Origin: Candidatus Gastranaerophilales bacterium
Lineage (GTDB): Bacteria > Cyanobacteriota > Vampirovibrionia > Gastranaerophilales > Gastranaerophilaceae
Direction: 5' to 3'
DNA length: 58,345 nucleotides
NCBI GenBank assembly: GCA_016287985.1
Contig: JAEEXX010000002.1
Coordinates: 1-58,345 of the forward strand
Of the stretch, positions 27,475-35,679 are shown in pieces. The position numbers were made by a program, and so were the translations under genes. Each line of letters opens with the position of its first letter. Within the stretch, counting starts at the first letter, position 1. The notes under the pieces are model-generated. The model had not been told where the DNA came from and made no database searches. It saw only the letters and a list, made by a program, of their open reading frames with translations.

Positions 27475-27942
27475 CTATTCTTCGTATCTTAGATAATGCC
27501 CAAAGGGATATACATCAACGTACGAATCGTTTGGATCTGCACCAGACCAAAAAGGAGCAGGGGAAAGTACTTCTGTTTTTTGGTTTGCAGACTCAGGATC
27601 CGAGTTTTCGGCTTTATTTAATTCTGATTCCTCAATTTCCGCTTCATGAATTGCATTTTTTACAGCAGTTTCATCTTGTTTTTCTGTTAATTTAAAATGT
27701 TCACAAATTCTTTTTATCCAACTTGATTGTAGGAAAGCTTCATAGTAAGTCCCACTTGTCCATTCATGTGTGAATGCTCCCAACTCTCCTTTATTTCCCG
27801 ATAATTTAACCGATAAATCAGTAATTTTGCCCCTACTGTTGTGTATTACTTCAGCTAAAACAGTTGAGCCATTCTGTAAACTAGCTTTCCCTGTCCCGTC
27901 AAAATGCGTATTATAACCGCATGATATTGGATTTATTTGCAT
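27475..27942 (-). CDS. Hypothetical protein with N-terminal leader motif
   Basis: A 155-aa protein opening MQINPISCGYNTHFDGTGKA, a clear leader-motif example. A compact beta-rich N-terminal part is followed by an acidic low-complexity stretch (EAEIEESELNKAENSDPES) and a Pro/Tyr-rich end. It has AAAGGAG as ribosome binding site and an AGCAAA-N18-TAATAA promoter. Function unknown. Confidence 0.7.
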   Translation of the reverse strand: MQINPISCGYNTHFDGTGKASLQNGSTVLAEVIHNSRGKITDLSVKLSGNKGELGAFTHEWTSGTYYEAFLQSSWIKRICEHFKLTEKQDETAVKNAIHEAEIEESELNKAENSDPESANQKTEVLSPAPFWSGADPNDSYVDVYPFGHYLRYEE

Positions 27943-27971
27943 TTACGTACTCCTTTCACTTTGTTCCATAT

Positions 27972-28001
27972 TTATTAAAACGTGTAAAAATTTTTTTTGC
28001 T
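27972..28001 (-). promoter_or_regulatory. AGCAAA-N18-TAATAA promoter (minus strand)
   Basis: On the minus strand AGCAAA (28001-27996), exactly 18 bases, then TAATAA (27977-27972), with CGTTT before the -10. It drives the 27942-27475 gene and probably the following one. Confidence 0.55.
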
Positions 28002-28153
28002 ATTTGTATTTTGTATGTTGTATTAATTACAATACTTGTTTACAAAATATTTTCATGTAACAATAGTTCTAACTGGTTAACAGTATAAATAGTAGTAGGG
28101 GTGCAGGGGTATATAAAACTTTGCACCAAAGAAATATAGAAGGAAACAAGAAA

Positions 28154-30241
28154 ATGGCTAGAAAAACTCCATTAGAAAAAATCAGAAATATTGGTATTGC
28201 TGCTCACATTGACGCAGGTAAGACCACTACAACTGAACGTATTTTGTTCTATACAGGTAAGACGCATAAGCTTGGTGAAGTTCACGATGGCGCTGCAGTT
28301 ACTGACTTTATGGAACAAGAAAGAGAAAGAGGTATTACAATTCAATCAGCAGCAGTTACTGCAGAATGGAAAGGACATCAGATTAACATCATTGACACAC
28401 CGGGGCACGTTGACTTTACAATTGAAGTTGAACGTTCTCTTCGTGTATTAGATGGTGTTGTCGCAGTTTTCTGTGCTGTTGGTGGTGTTCAATCGCAATC
28501 AGAAACGGTTTGGAGACAAGCTAACAGATACGAAGTACCTCGTATGGTATTTGTTAATAAGATGGACAGAACCGGTGCAGACTTCTATCGTGTAGTTGAC
28601 CAAATTAAAAACAGGTTGGGTGCAAATGCTGTTCCGATCCAATTACCTATTGGTGCAGAAGATAAATTCACAGGTCTTGTAGACTTGATGACTATGAAGG
28701 CTGAAATTTATACAAATGACTTGGGTACAGATATTAGAGAAGAAGATATTCCTGCTGATTTACAGGCAAAAGCTAAAGAATATCATGATGCAATGGTTGA
28801 AGCAATTGCAGCTGAAGACGATGCATTGATGGAAAAATTCTTTGAAGATCCGGATTCAATCACTATCGATGAATTGAGAGCAGGTTTGAGAAAAGCTGTA
28901 TGTAACAACAAGATTGTTCCTGTATGCTGCGGAACAGCATTTAAGAACAAAGGTGTTCAATTATTGCTGGACAATGTTGTTTACTACATGCCGTCACCTG
29001 TTGATGTAAAAGCTATAGAGGGTGAATTGGAGGACGGAACAAAGACTGAAAGACATTCTTCTGACTCAGAACCTTTTGCAGCTCTTGCTTTTAAGGTTAT
29101 GACAGACCCGTTTGTAGGTCGTTTAACATTTATGAGAATATATTCAGGTATAATTACTTCCGGTTCTTACGTTCTCAATGCTTCTAACGGTAAAAAAGAG
29201 CGTATTTCAAGATTGGTTCGTATGTATGCTGACCAAAGACTTGAAGAAACTGAGGTTTATGCAGGTGATATTTGCGCGGCAGTAGGTTTGAAAGACACAA
29301 CAACTGGTGATACACTTTGTGCCGAGAATGCGCCGATTATCCTTGAAAAAATTAACTTCCCTGAACCGGTTATCTCTGTTGCTATTGAACCAAAAACAAA
29401 AGCTGACCAAGATAAGATGGGTATTGCTCTTCAAAAACTTGCTGAAGAAGATCCGTCATTCAGAGTTAAATCTGATGCTGAAACAGGTCAAACAATTATT
29501 TCCGGTATGGGTGAACTTCACTTAGATATCATTGTTGACCGTATGTTAAGAGAATTTAAAGTTGAAGCTAACATTGGTAAACCGCAAGTTGCGTATAGAG
29601 AAACTATTAGAGGCAATGCTGATCAGGATTCTAAGTTCGTACGTCAGTCAGGTGGTAAAGGTCAATACGGACATTGTAAAGCAAGAATCATGCCGGCTGA
29701 AGAAAATGCAGGATTTGTATTTGAAAACAAAATTGTCGGTGGTGCTATACCTAAAGAATACATTGAACCTGTCAGAAAAGGTATGGAAGAAGCTCTCGAA
29801 GGCGGTATTCTTGCAGGTTATCCGATGATAGACGTTAAAGTTGAGCTTTATGACGGTTCTTATCACGAAGTTGACTCTTCAGAAATGGCATTCAAAATTG
29901 CAGGTTCTATGTGTATAAAAGACGGTTGTAAGAAGGCTCAACCTTGCATACTTGAACCTATGATGAAGGTTGAAATTGAAATTCCTGATGAATTCACGGG
30001 TACAATTATCGGTGATATTTCAAGAAGACGTGGTAGAATCGAAGGCCAAGAACCTCAAGGAAACACAGGTAATGTAATCGTTAGAGCAGTTGTTCCTTTG
30101 GCTAACATGTTTGGTTATGCAACTGACTTGAGAAGTAACACTCAAGGTCGTGGAACATTCTCAATGGAATTCCAGAAATACGAACAAGTTCCTGCAAACG
30201 TTGAAAAAGAAATTATCGAAAAAGCAGGTGCAAAAGCTTAA
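28154..30241 (+). CDS. fusA: Translation elongation factor G
   Basis: A 695-aa ribosomal translocase. G1 [15 protein letters not shown], switch [16 protein letters not shown]3 DTPGHVDF and G4 NKMDRTGAD are intact, and domains II-V follow with normal length. An in-frame TTG at 28121 would add 11 residues. AAGGAA and the canonical [14 protein letters not shown] start support 28154. It stands alone rather than in the usual str operon (rpsL, rpsG, tuf are not here). Confidence 0.97.
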   Translation: MARKTPLEKIRNIGIAAHIDAGKTTTTERILFYTGKTHKLGEVHDGAAVTDFMEQERERGITIQSAAVTAEWKGHQINIIDTPGHVDFTIEVERSLRVLDGVVAVFCAVGGVQSQSETVWRQANRYEVPRMVFVNKMDRTGADFYRVVDQIKNRLGANAVPIQLPIGAEDKFTGLVDLMTMKAEIYTNDLGTDIREEDIPADLQAKAKEYHDAMVEAIAAEDDALMEKFFEDPDSITIDELRAGLRKAVCNNKIVPVCCGTAFKNKGVQLLLDNVVYYMPSPVDVKAIEGELEDGTKTERHSSDSEPFAALAFKVMTDPFVGRLTFMRIYSGIITSGSYVLNASNGKKERISRLVRMYADQRLEETEVYAGDICAAVGLKDTTTGDTLCAENAPIILEKINFPEPVISVAIEPKTKADQDKMGIALQKLAEEDPSFRVKSDAETGQTIISGMGELHLDIIVDRMLREFKVEANIGKPQVAYRETIRGNADQDSKFVRQSGGKGQYGHCKARIMPAEENAGFVFENKIVGGAIPKEYIEPVRKGMEEALEGGILAGYPMIDVKVELYDGSYHEVDSSEMAFKIAGSMCIKDGCKKAQPCILEPMMKVEIEIPDEFTGTIIGDISRRRGRIEGQEPQGNTGNVIVRAVVPLANMFGYATDLRSNTQGRGTFSMEFQKYEQVPANVEKEIIEKAGAKA

Positions 30242-30256
30242 ATTTTTGCAATATAA

Positions 30257-30290
30257 AAAAGAGGATGACTCTCAAGAGTCATCCTCTTTT
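30257..30290. terminator. Bidirectional terminator between fusA and thrS
   Basis: AAAAGAGGATGACTCT pairs with its complete 16-base complement across CA. A- and T-tracts at the ends allow use on both strands. Confidence 0.88.
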
Positions 30291-30302
30291 CATACTTCCA
30301 AT

Positions 30303-32111
30303 TTATATTTTAACAAGTTCTTTTTTAGCAAAAGATTCATTTGCCCTTGTCGAAATTTCTTCTTTTAATTTAGAAATAAATTCGTCAATTCCCATTGTGC
30401 CAACTTGACCGATACCTCTTGCACGAACTGCAACAGAATTCGATTCGATTTCTTTATCTCCGATTACACAGACATATGGAACCTTTTTATCTTGCAAGGA
30501 TTCACGAATCTTATAGTTCATAGATTCTGAACGGTCATCAAGCTGAACCCTAATACCTGCTTCACGCATTTTTTTATAAATTTGTTCAGCAAAATCAACA
30601 TGTTTTTCGTTCGAAATCGGGACAATTGAAACTTGCGTTGGAGCAAGCCATGCCGGGAATGCACCTGCATAGTGTTCAATTAAAATACCGTGGAATCTTT
30701 CCATTGAACCAAAGATTACCCTGTGAAGCATTAGAGGAGTTTTCAACTGACCGTCTTTGTCTTGGTATTTAATATCAAATCTTGCAGGAAGGTTGAAATC
30801 AAGCTGGATTGTAGCACATTGCCAAGTTCTTCCGATAGCATCTTTGACTTTAAAGTCAATTTTCGGTCCGTAGAATGCGCCATCACCTTCGTTGATATCA
30901 TATTTCATGCCACGGCGTTCCATAGCTTCTTTCAAACCTGCTTCTGCTTTGTTCCAGTTTTCGATTTCACCGACAAAACTTTCGGGACGGGTAGAAAGTT
31001 CAACTTCAAATTCCATATTGAATATTTTCATAGTGTCAGCAACAAAATCGATAATAGCATTAATCTCGTCAACCAGTTGTTCTGGTGTGCAGAATATGTG
31101 TGCATCGTCTTGAGTAAAACCTTGAACACGGGTTAAGCCGGACAAAGCGCCTGATTTTTCTTTTCTGTAAACAGTTCCAAGTTCAGCCATTCTAAGCGGT
31201 AATGAACGGTAAGAATATCTGTTTGCCTGATAAATCAGGATATGGAACGGACAGTTCATAGGCTTAACTACAAATTGGTCATCAGAATCTTCATCTTTTT
31301 GTACAAAGAACATATTTTCCTTGTAATGATCCATATGGCCTGATATTTCCCATAAAGTAGATTTAGCGATTTGAGGAGTATTAACAATAACATATCCTCT
31401 TTTTCTGTGTTCTTCTCTCCAGTAGTTTTCGATTTGTTCACGAACACAAGCCAAATTCGGATGCCACAAAACCAGACCGCCACCCATTTCTTCTCTTGTA
31501 GAGAATAAGTCTAATTGCTTGCCGAGTTTCCTGTGGTCACGTTTTTCGGCTTCTTCAATAAAAGTTAAATAAGCTTGTAAATCTTCTTTATTCCAGTAAG
31601 CAGTTGCATAAATACGCTGGAGCATTTTGTTCTTTTCATTTCCTCTCCAATATGCGCCTGCAACTTTTAATAACTTAATTGCATTTCCTTTAATATACGA
31701 AGTATTAGGAATATGAGGCCCTGCACAAAGGTCATTAAACAGAACATTCCCGTCTTTGTCTTTTGTTAAATACAATGTAGGGTTGTCATTTTTGTGTTCT
31801 TCCAAAAGTTCTGCCTTGTAGATTTCACCTTGTGCTTTGAATTCTGCAATCTTTGCCTCAACATCTTCAACATAATACTTTTCAAATGTAAGGTTTTCCT
31901 TAATGATGTTTTTCATCTCTTCTTCAATTTTAACTAAATCTTCGGTTGTAAACGCATAACCGTCGGTCAAATCAAAATCGTAGTAGAATCCTTCATCTGT
32001 CGCCGGCCCGATAGCTAACTTTGCCTGTGGGAACAGCTTTTGCACAGCCTGTGCCATAATGTGAGAACAAGAGTGTCTTAGTGTTCTCAGAGTTTCATTG
32101 TTTTTTTCCAT
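30303..32111 (-). CDS. thrS: Threonyl-tRNA synthetase (lacks the N-terminal TGS domain)
   Basis: A 602-aa class II synthetase. It begins within the editing domain: HSCSHIMAQAV gives the HxxxH zinc/editing residues and CAGPHIPN the second pair. The catalytic core (MNCPFH, FRMAELG-like motif 2 region, motif 3 near the end) and the anticodon-binding domain (VSIVPISNEK...LDDRSESMNYKIRE) follow. Compared with the 640-aa E. coli enzyme the TGS-like N1 domain is missing. AAAGGAT precedes the ATG, so the short start appears real. A structured-looking leader precedes it. Confidence 0.95.
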   Translation of the reverse strand: MEKNNETLRTLRHSCSHIMAQAVQKLFPQAKLAIGPATDEGFYYDFDLTDGYAFTTEDLVKIEEEMKNIIKENLTFEKYYVEDVEAKIAEFKAQGEIYKAELLEEHKNDNPTLYLTKDKDGNVLFNDLCAGPHIPNTSYIKGNAIKLLKVAGAYWRGNEKNKMLQRIYATAYWNKEDLQAYLTFIEEAEKRDHRKLGKQLDLFSTREEMGGGLVLWHPNLACVREQIENYWREEHRKRGYVIVNTPQIAKSTLWEISGHMDHYKENMFFVQKDEDSDDQFVVKPMNCPFHILIYQANRYSYRSLPLRMAELGTVYRKEKSGALSGLTRVQGFTQDDAHIFCTPEQLVDEINAIIDFVADTMKIFNMEFEVELSTRPESFVGEIENWNKAEAGLKEAMERRGMKYDINEGDGAFYGPKIDFKVKDAIGRTWQCATIQLDFNLPARFDIKYQDKDGQLKTPLMLHRVIFGSMERFHGILIEHYAGAFPAWLAPTQVSIVPISNEKHVDFAEQIYKKMREAGIRVQLDDRSESMNYKIRESLQDKKVPYVCVIGDKEIESNSVAVRARGIGQVGTMGIDEFISKLKEEISTRANESFAKKELVKI

Positions 32112-32117
32112 TTTTTA

Positions 32118-32235
32118 TCCTTTCTTTTATGGGCAAATCTTTATTACTTCAGGCTTGTAGTCACACCTACCCGCCAATTACATTTACCCCTGAGGTGGAT
32201 CCCTCTAACTAGTACAATTTATAGTTTAGCATAAA
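32118..32235 (-). promoter_or_regulatory. Possible structured leader of thrS
   Basis: The roughly 110 bases before thrS contain a hairpin GGC-GG-GTAG-GTGTGA-CTAC-AA-GCC and a possible longer-range CACCT/AGGTG pairing. The segment is richer in GC than its surroundings. It does not show the T-box specifier loop or the conserved T-box antiterminator sequence. Autoregulation, as in E. coli thrS, is possible. Confidence 0.35.
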
Positions 32236-32254
32236 CATTGGATTAAATCTTAAG

Positions 32255-33139
32255 TTATAGTTTCTTGAGTAACTCTTCAACTGAATCTACGGGAATTATT
32301 TCTCTGTTTTCAAAAAAGAGTTTATTAAATCTTTCTTTTTCCTGATTATAATCTGCCAATAGTATTCGTGCATTTTTGACATATCTAGGTTCAGGCAGTT
32401 TACTTAATTGTGATTCCAAGGAAGTTATTTCATCTGTGATTTTTGCTGTCTCTTCTTTACTTAAATTGCCTGTAATTAACTGATTTCTACGTTCTTTGAT
32501 TGATTCTTTCAAGTTATGAGAGACTTTCATATTATGTCTGTCAATAATTTTCAATATCAATTTTTCTTTTGGTTTCATATCGGAAATTTTTGGTCCGGGG
32601 TAAAACTTACTCATTGCTTCTAAAAATTCCAGAGGATATATTTGCTTTCTTTTGCCAAAATATTTCTTAAGATGTGCATCTATTTTTGGAACCATAAATT
32701 TTTCAACAATTTTTGTGTCATCATCTGTTGTTACATAAATGGACTGTTCTGCACCTATAGAATCAACACTAAGTCCTTTATTTCTCAAATTTTCTAATCG
32801 GTTGTTTAAAATAGTCGGCGGTAGTAATGAAAAATTAAATATGTTTAATTTTTGGAATATATTTAATTTTATTCCAAGCTCTTCCGCTTCGTCTTCCGTT
32901 ATTCTTTTATTATCTATTAAGACAGAAGTAAGTTCTTCGCTGTACAGATGTTCATAAGGAAATGAATGTGCAAAAAAGCTTATATCTTTAGTACAACTAT
33001 TGGGTTTACTATGCCTACAAATGCCCGTTAAAGCATCTTCCAATTTTAATGCTCCAAAAAGTTTATTATACCCATTATCGCTATATGGTGCTTTGTAACA
33101 GGCTTTAAAAGTCCGGTTGCTGATGGGATTAACTTGCAT
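32255..33139 (-). CDS. Hypothetical protein with N-terminal leader motif
   Basis: A 294-aa protein opening MQVNPISNRTFKACYKAP, a textbook case of the leader motif. The body is mainly helical and charged with no membrane segment. I recognise no domain. It is monocistronic. An ACTAAA-N18-TAAAAT pair upstream resembles the AGCAAA promoter type. Confidence 0.72.
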   Translation of the reverse strand: MQVNPISNRTFKACYKAPYSDNGYNKLFGALKLEDALTGICRHSKPNSCTKDISFFAHSFPYEHLYSEELTSVLIDNKRITEDEAEELGIKLNIFQKLNIFNFSLLPPTILNNRLENLRNKGLSVDSIGAEQSIYVTTDDDTKIVEKFMVPKIDAHLKKYFGKRKQIYPLEFLEAMSKFYPGPKISDMKPKEKLILKIIDRHNMKVSHNLKESIKERRNQLITGNLSKEETAKITDEITSLESQLSKLPEPRYVKNARILLADYNQEKERFNKLFFENREIIPVDSVEELLKKL

Positions 33140-33310
33140 TTAGATTCTCCGTAAAAACTTCGGTTTTCATTTTAACACAAAAGGCATATGTTTTAGTTTA
33201 ATCAATAAAATTCTCTAAAATTTTTACAATTTGTTACAAATTGTGGCAATAATAATTTTTATTGATTAGAATAATATTATAGTGAGATTTTATATTTGGG
33301 AGATTGTTTA

Positions 33311-33823
33311 ATGAACGCGAGTCAGCAGAAAATGTTGTTACCGGACGACGTTAGAAAACTTTTAAATGTTGATAATAAAGAGATTGTAGAGCTTTGTAAA
33401 AAAACTTCGGTTAGTCCAAAAAGAAATAGTGAAGGACAGATTTATTTTTCTATTGAAGAAGTAAAAAAGCTGAAAAGCGCAAAATTTTCGGTAATAAATA
33501 AAATGACAGATAAGAAAAGTGCACTTTCCGTTGTTTCAAAGCCAACCTCACAATCTGTTGTTAACAATCTTCTTGATACATTGAACAAAATGGAAAATAA
33601 TATAATAACCTCAACAACAAAACTTCTTGATGAAAAATTGGAAGGAATGGATGATGTCGTTTTGGAGCTTGTTCGCTGTAAAACTGAAAATGAAAATCTA
33701 AAAAACAAAGTTAATGAATTGAATAAAGAAAATTTCAGATTAAAAAATGTTCTTAACAGTTTTAAACCGCTTGTTGCAGGTTTTTATATCAAAAAAGAAG
33801 AAGAAAATAATATATTATTGTAG
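33311..33823 (+). CDS. MerR-like helix-turn-helix protein with coiled coil
   Basis: A 170-aa protein. Residues 8-55 (LLPDDVRKLLNVDNKEIVEL, then FSIEEVKKLK) resemble a MerR/excisionase-type winged helix. Residues 100-155 form a heptad-rich coiled coil (ENENLKNKVNELNKENFRLK). It may be a DNA-binding dimer. GGGAG precedes the ATG at 33311; an upstream TTG frame (33296) is less likely. It lies 75 bp before recA and could share its transcript. Confidence 0.68.
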   Translation: MNASQQKMLLPDDVRKLLNVDNKEIVELCKKTSVSPKRNSEGQIYFSIEEVKKLKSAKFSVINKMTDKKSALSVVSKPTSQSVVNNLLDTLNKMENNIITSTTKLLDEKLEGMDDVVLELVRCKTENENLKNKVNELNKENFRLKNVLNSFKPLVAGFYIKKEEENNILL

Positions 33824-33898
33824 TGATTGGTGAATCGTGAGCCGTGAATCGGTTTATTAAGATTTAAGTACATTGCTCGTGACCGATAGGAGTTAGGT

Positions 33899-34918
33899 AT
33901 GGCTGTAAAGGAAGAAGAAAAAGTATCAGTGTCTGATGAAAGACAAAAGGCACTAAAACTTGCTATAGATAAAATTGAGAAAGATTTTGGCAAGGGTTCT
34001 ATAATGAAATTGGGCGACAAGCCACTGGTGAGCGTTGAGACAATTCCGACCGGTGCATTGGCTCTTGATATAGCACTTGGTGTAGGGGGTATCCCAAGGG
34101 GCCGTATTATAGAAATTTACGGGCCTGAGTCTTCAGGTAAAACTACTCTTGCGCAGCATATTGTTGCAGAATGTCAAAAGAAAGGCGGAATCGCAGCTTT
34201 TGTAGATGCAGAGCATGCTTTGGATCCTGAATATGCAAGAAACTTAGGGGTAAATGTTGATGAACTTCTTATTTCACAACCAGATACAGGAGAGCAAGCT
34301 CTTGATATAACGGAAGAACTCGTTCGTTCCGGTGCAGTGGATATTATTGTTGTGGATTCAGTTGCAGCACTTGTTCCGAAAGCTGAGATTGAAGGCTCTA
34401 TGGAAGACCAACAAATGGGTTTACAAGCTCGTTTGATGTCTAAGGCACTCAGAAAGTTAACGGGTATTATAGGCAAAACAAATACTACAGTTATATTTAT
34501 TAACCAATTAAGACAAAAAATCGGTGTTATGTACGGAAATCCGGAAACAACTACAGGTGGAAATGCTTTAAAATACTATGCGTCTGTTCGTATGGAGATT
34601 AAGAGAGTTGAAGGTTTAAAAGGTGATGGTGAAGATGTCGGGAACCACGTTAGAGTAAGAATTTTGAAAAATAAAGTAGCACCGCCTTTTAGAACAGCAG
34701 AATTTGATATAATTTTTGGAAAAGGTATCTGCAAAATAGGTAATATTCTTGACGTTGCAGTTAACCTTGACATAGTTAAAAAATCGGGTTCTTGGTTCAG
34801 CTATGGAGAAGAAAAACTTGGTCAGGGCAGAGACAAAGCAAAAGAATACCTTGCAGAAAATCCTGCTATGCTTGCTGAAATCGAAAAACTCGTTAGAGAC
34901 AAATTGGCAGAAGGATAA
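33899..34918 (+). CDS. recA: Recombinase RecA
   Basis: A 339-aa recombinase for homologous recombination and SOS induction. The P-loop GPESSGKTT is at residues 75-83. [15 protein letters not shown], the L1-region [15 protein letters not shown] and the [14 protein letters not shown] segment match the family fully. AGGAGTTAGGT precedes the ATG. No obvious LexA box is visible upstream, though GTGAATCG occurs twice about 15 bp apart near 33830-33852. Confidence 0.98.
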   Translation: MAVKEEEKVSVSDERQKALKLAIDKIEKDFGKGSIMKLGDKPLVSVETIPTGALALDIALGVGGIPRGRIIEIYGPESSGKTTLAQHIVAECQKKGGIAAFVDAEHALDPEYARNLGVNVDELLISQPDTGEQALDITEELVRSGAVDIIVVDSVAALVPKAEIEGSMEDQQMGLQARLMSKALRKLTGIIGKTNTTVIFINQLRQKIGVMYGNPETTTGGNALKYYASVRMEIKRVEGLKGDGEDVGNHVRVRILKNKVAPPFRTAEFDIIFGKGICKIGNILDVAVNLDIVKKSGSWFSYGEEKLGQGRDKAKEYLAENPAMLAEIEKLVRDKLAEG

Positions 34919-35003
34919 GTTTGACAAACTATAATACGTTAGAATTTTAATGCGGACGGTTGATTGGTTTTACCCAACTCATGTTTATTTTGTTTTCAAA
35001 AAA

Positions 35004-35120
35004 TGTCGGAGAAGGGACTGTCTTGCTCGTTCGCGTTGAACGGCAATTCCGTGTTTTGCTTTTGTGATTTCATCACAACGCAAAAGCACTCCAGCCTCTG
35101 CTCACTCGCGCTCGAACCCT
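35004..35120 (-). pseudogene. Truncated tRNA-Leu copy (T-arm/acceptor 3' half) split by element E2
   Basis: On the minus strand AGGGTTCG (35120-35113) and AGTCCCTTCTCCGACA (35019-35004) rebuild the 3' end of the intact tRNA-Leu, interrupted in the T-loop by 93 bp. The 25 bases beyond the acceptor (TTGAAAACAAAATAAAC) are also duplicated, giving a repeat spacing of 178 bp (85 bp plus the 93-bp element). Confidence 0.8.
35020..35112 (-). repeat. Nested palindromic element E2 (93 bp) inserted in a T-loop
   Basis: Read on the minus strand it begins AGCGCGAGTGAGC and ends ACGAGCAAGAC. Stems GTG/CAC and TTTTGC/GCAAAA enclose apical TGTGATGAAATCACA. The apical GAA loop and flank layout match E1 and E3, with different but paired stem bases. 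The outer stem is weaker than in E1 and E3. GTGAGCAGAG is identical in E1. Confidence 0.78.
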
Positions 35121-35147
35121 GACAAGACTACGTCTTGTAGAGGGTTC
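35114..35147 (-). repeat. Hairpin of inverted and direct tRNA-Leu T-arm halves
   Basis: GAACCCT and AGGGTTC flank inner stem ACAAGAC/GTCTTGT with loop TAC. This is the tRNA-Leu counterpart of the hairpin at 15715-15749, which uses tRNA-Glu sequence. Confidence 0.7.
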
Positions 35148-35181
35148 TCGTCCTTTCTACGTTTATTTTGTTTTCAAAAAT

Positions 35182-35263
35182 TGTCGGAGAAGGGACTCGA
35201 ACCCTCAAGGAGTTACCCACATGAACCTGAATCATGCGCGTCTACCAATTTCGCCACTCCGAC
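35182..35263 (-). tRNA. tRNA-Leu (anticodon CAG)
   Basis: Acceptor GTCGGAG/CTCCGAC with discriminator A; D-arm with GGTAGAC; anticodon stem CATGA/TCATG with loop TTCAGGT (anticodon CAG). A class II variable arm follows, and the T-arm has loop TTCGAGT. CCA is not encoded. TATAAT lies about 15 bases upstream of the 5' end on the minus strand. Partial copies of both its ends flank it. Confidence 0.93.
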
Positions 35264-35377
35264 GCGTACTATTTAATTATAAATCTACAAATTTGTTCTG
35301 TCTACGTGGCGAATGTTGAGTCAAGCTCAACCCTCTCGGAAAACTTGACATTTAGTCAACTTTTCCTGCGGCAGAGT
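35253..35377 (-). repeat. Tandem repeat unit A (125 bp, empty site) at tRNA-Leu 5' side
   Basis: The unit starts with the first bases of tRNA-Leu (GTCGGAGTGGC on the minus strand), its promoter region, then hairpins GTTGAG-CTTGA-CTCAAC and TTGACTAAATGTCAA. It is followed directly by unit B. Its TTGACTAAATGTCAA loop is the uninterrupted form of the site occupied by E3 in unit B. Confidence 0.85.
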
Positions 35378-35595
35378 GCCACTCCGACGCGTACTATTTA
35401 ATTATAAATCTACAAATTTGTTCTGTCTACGTGGCGAATGTTGTGTCAAGCACAACCCTCTCGGAAAACCTGACATTTGTCTTGAATGCTCGCAATAAAC
35501 GTGCCTGCAGGTTTTGTTTCAAAGAACTTCGTTCTTTTACAAAAACCTTTCGCACTTGGCTCGCATTCGCTAGTCAGCTTTTCCTGCGGCAGAGT
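35378..35595 (-). repeat. Tandem repeat unit B (218 bp) containing element E3
   Basis: Unit B is unit A plus a 93-bp insertion (218 = 125 + 93). Hairpin stems differ in compensating fashion: GTTGTG-CTTGA-CACAAC here against GTTGAG-CTTGA-CTCAAC in unit A, and CTGAC/GTCAG against TTGAC/GTCAA. A third partial unit (first bases of tRNA-Leu) begins at 35596. Confidence 0.85.
35479..35571 (-). repeat. Nested palindromic element E3 (93 bp)
   Basis: On the minus strand it begins AGCGAATGCGAGC and ends GCGAGCATTCAAGAC. Outer stem GAATGC/GCATTC, inner GTG/CAC, AGG/CCT and TTTTGT/ACAAAA, apical AAAGAACGAAGTTCTTT. It interrupts the loop of a small hairpin between CTGACT and AAATGTCAG. The neighbouring unit A retains the empty site. 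Confidence 0.82.
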
Positions 35596-35636
35596 GCCAC
35601 TCCGACGCATATCATCATTATACAACAAAAATAATT

Positions 35637-35668
35637 AAAACACCCGCCTCATTAAGGGCGGGTGTTTT
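35637..35668 (-). terminator. Terminator of the ferritin-like gene
   Basis: AAAACACCCGCC pairs with GGCGGGTGTTTT around eight bases. On the minus strand it follows the 35680 gene and ends TTTTAATTATTTTTG. Confidence 0.85.
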
Positions 35669-35679
35669 TAAATAATTTA

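Noticed and set aside
32118-32235. T-box riboswitch ahead of thrS
   Set aside because: No specifier stem with a Thr codon and no conserved T-box antiterminator sequence could be found.
33824-33898. LexA/SOS box upstream of recA
   Set aside because: The GTGAATCG repeat is direct, not dyad, and does not match known Gram-positive, cyanobacterial or E. coli boxes.
35064-35276. Open reading frames overlapping the tRNA-Leu repeats (also 35431-35634)
   Set aside because: They are built from tRNA sequence and palindromic elements and have no ribosome binding site, so they are not genes.
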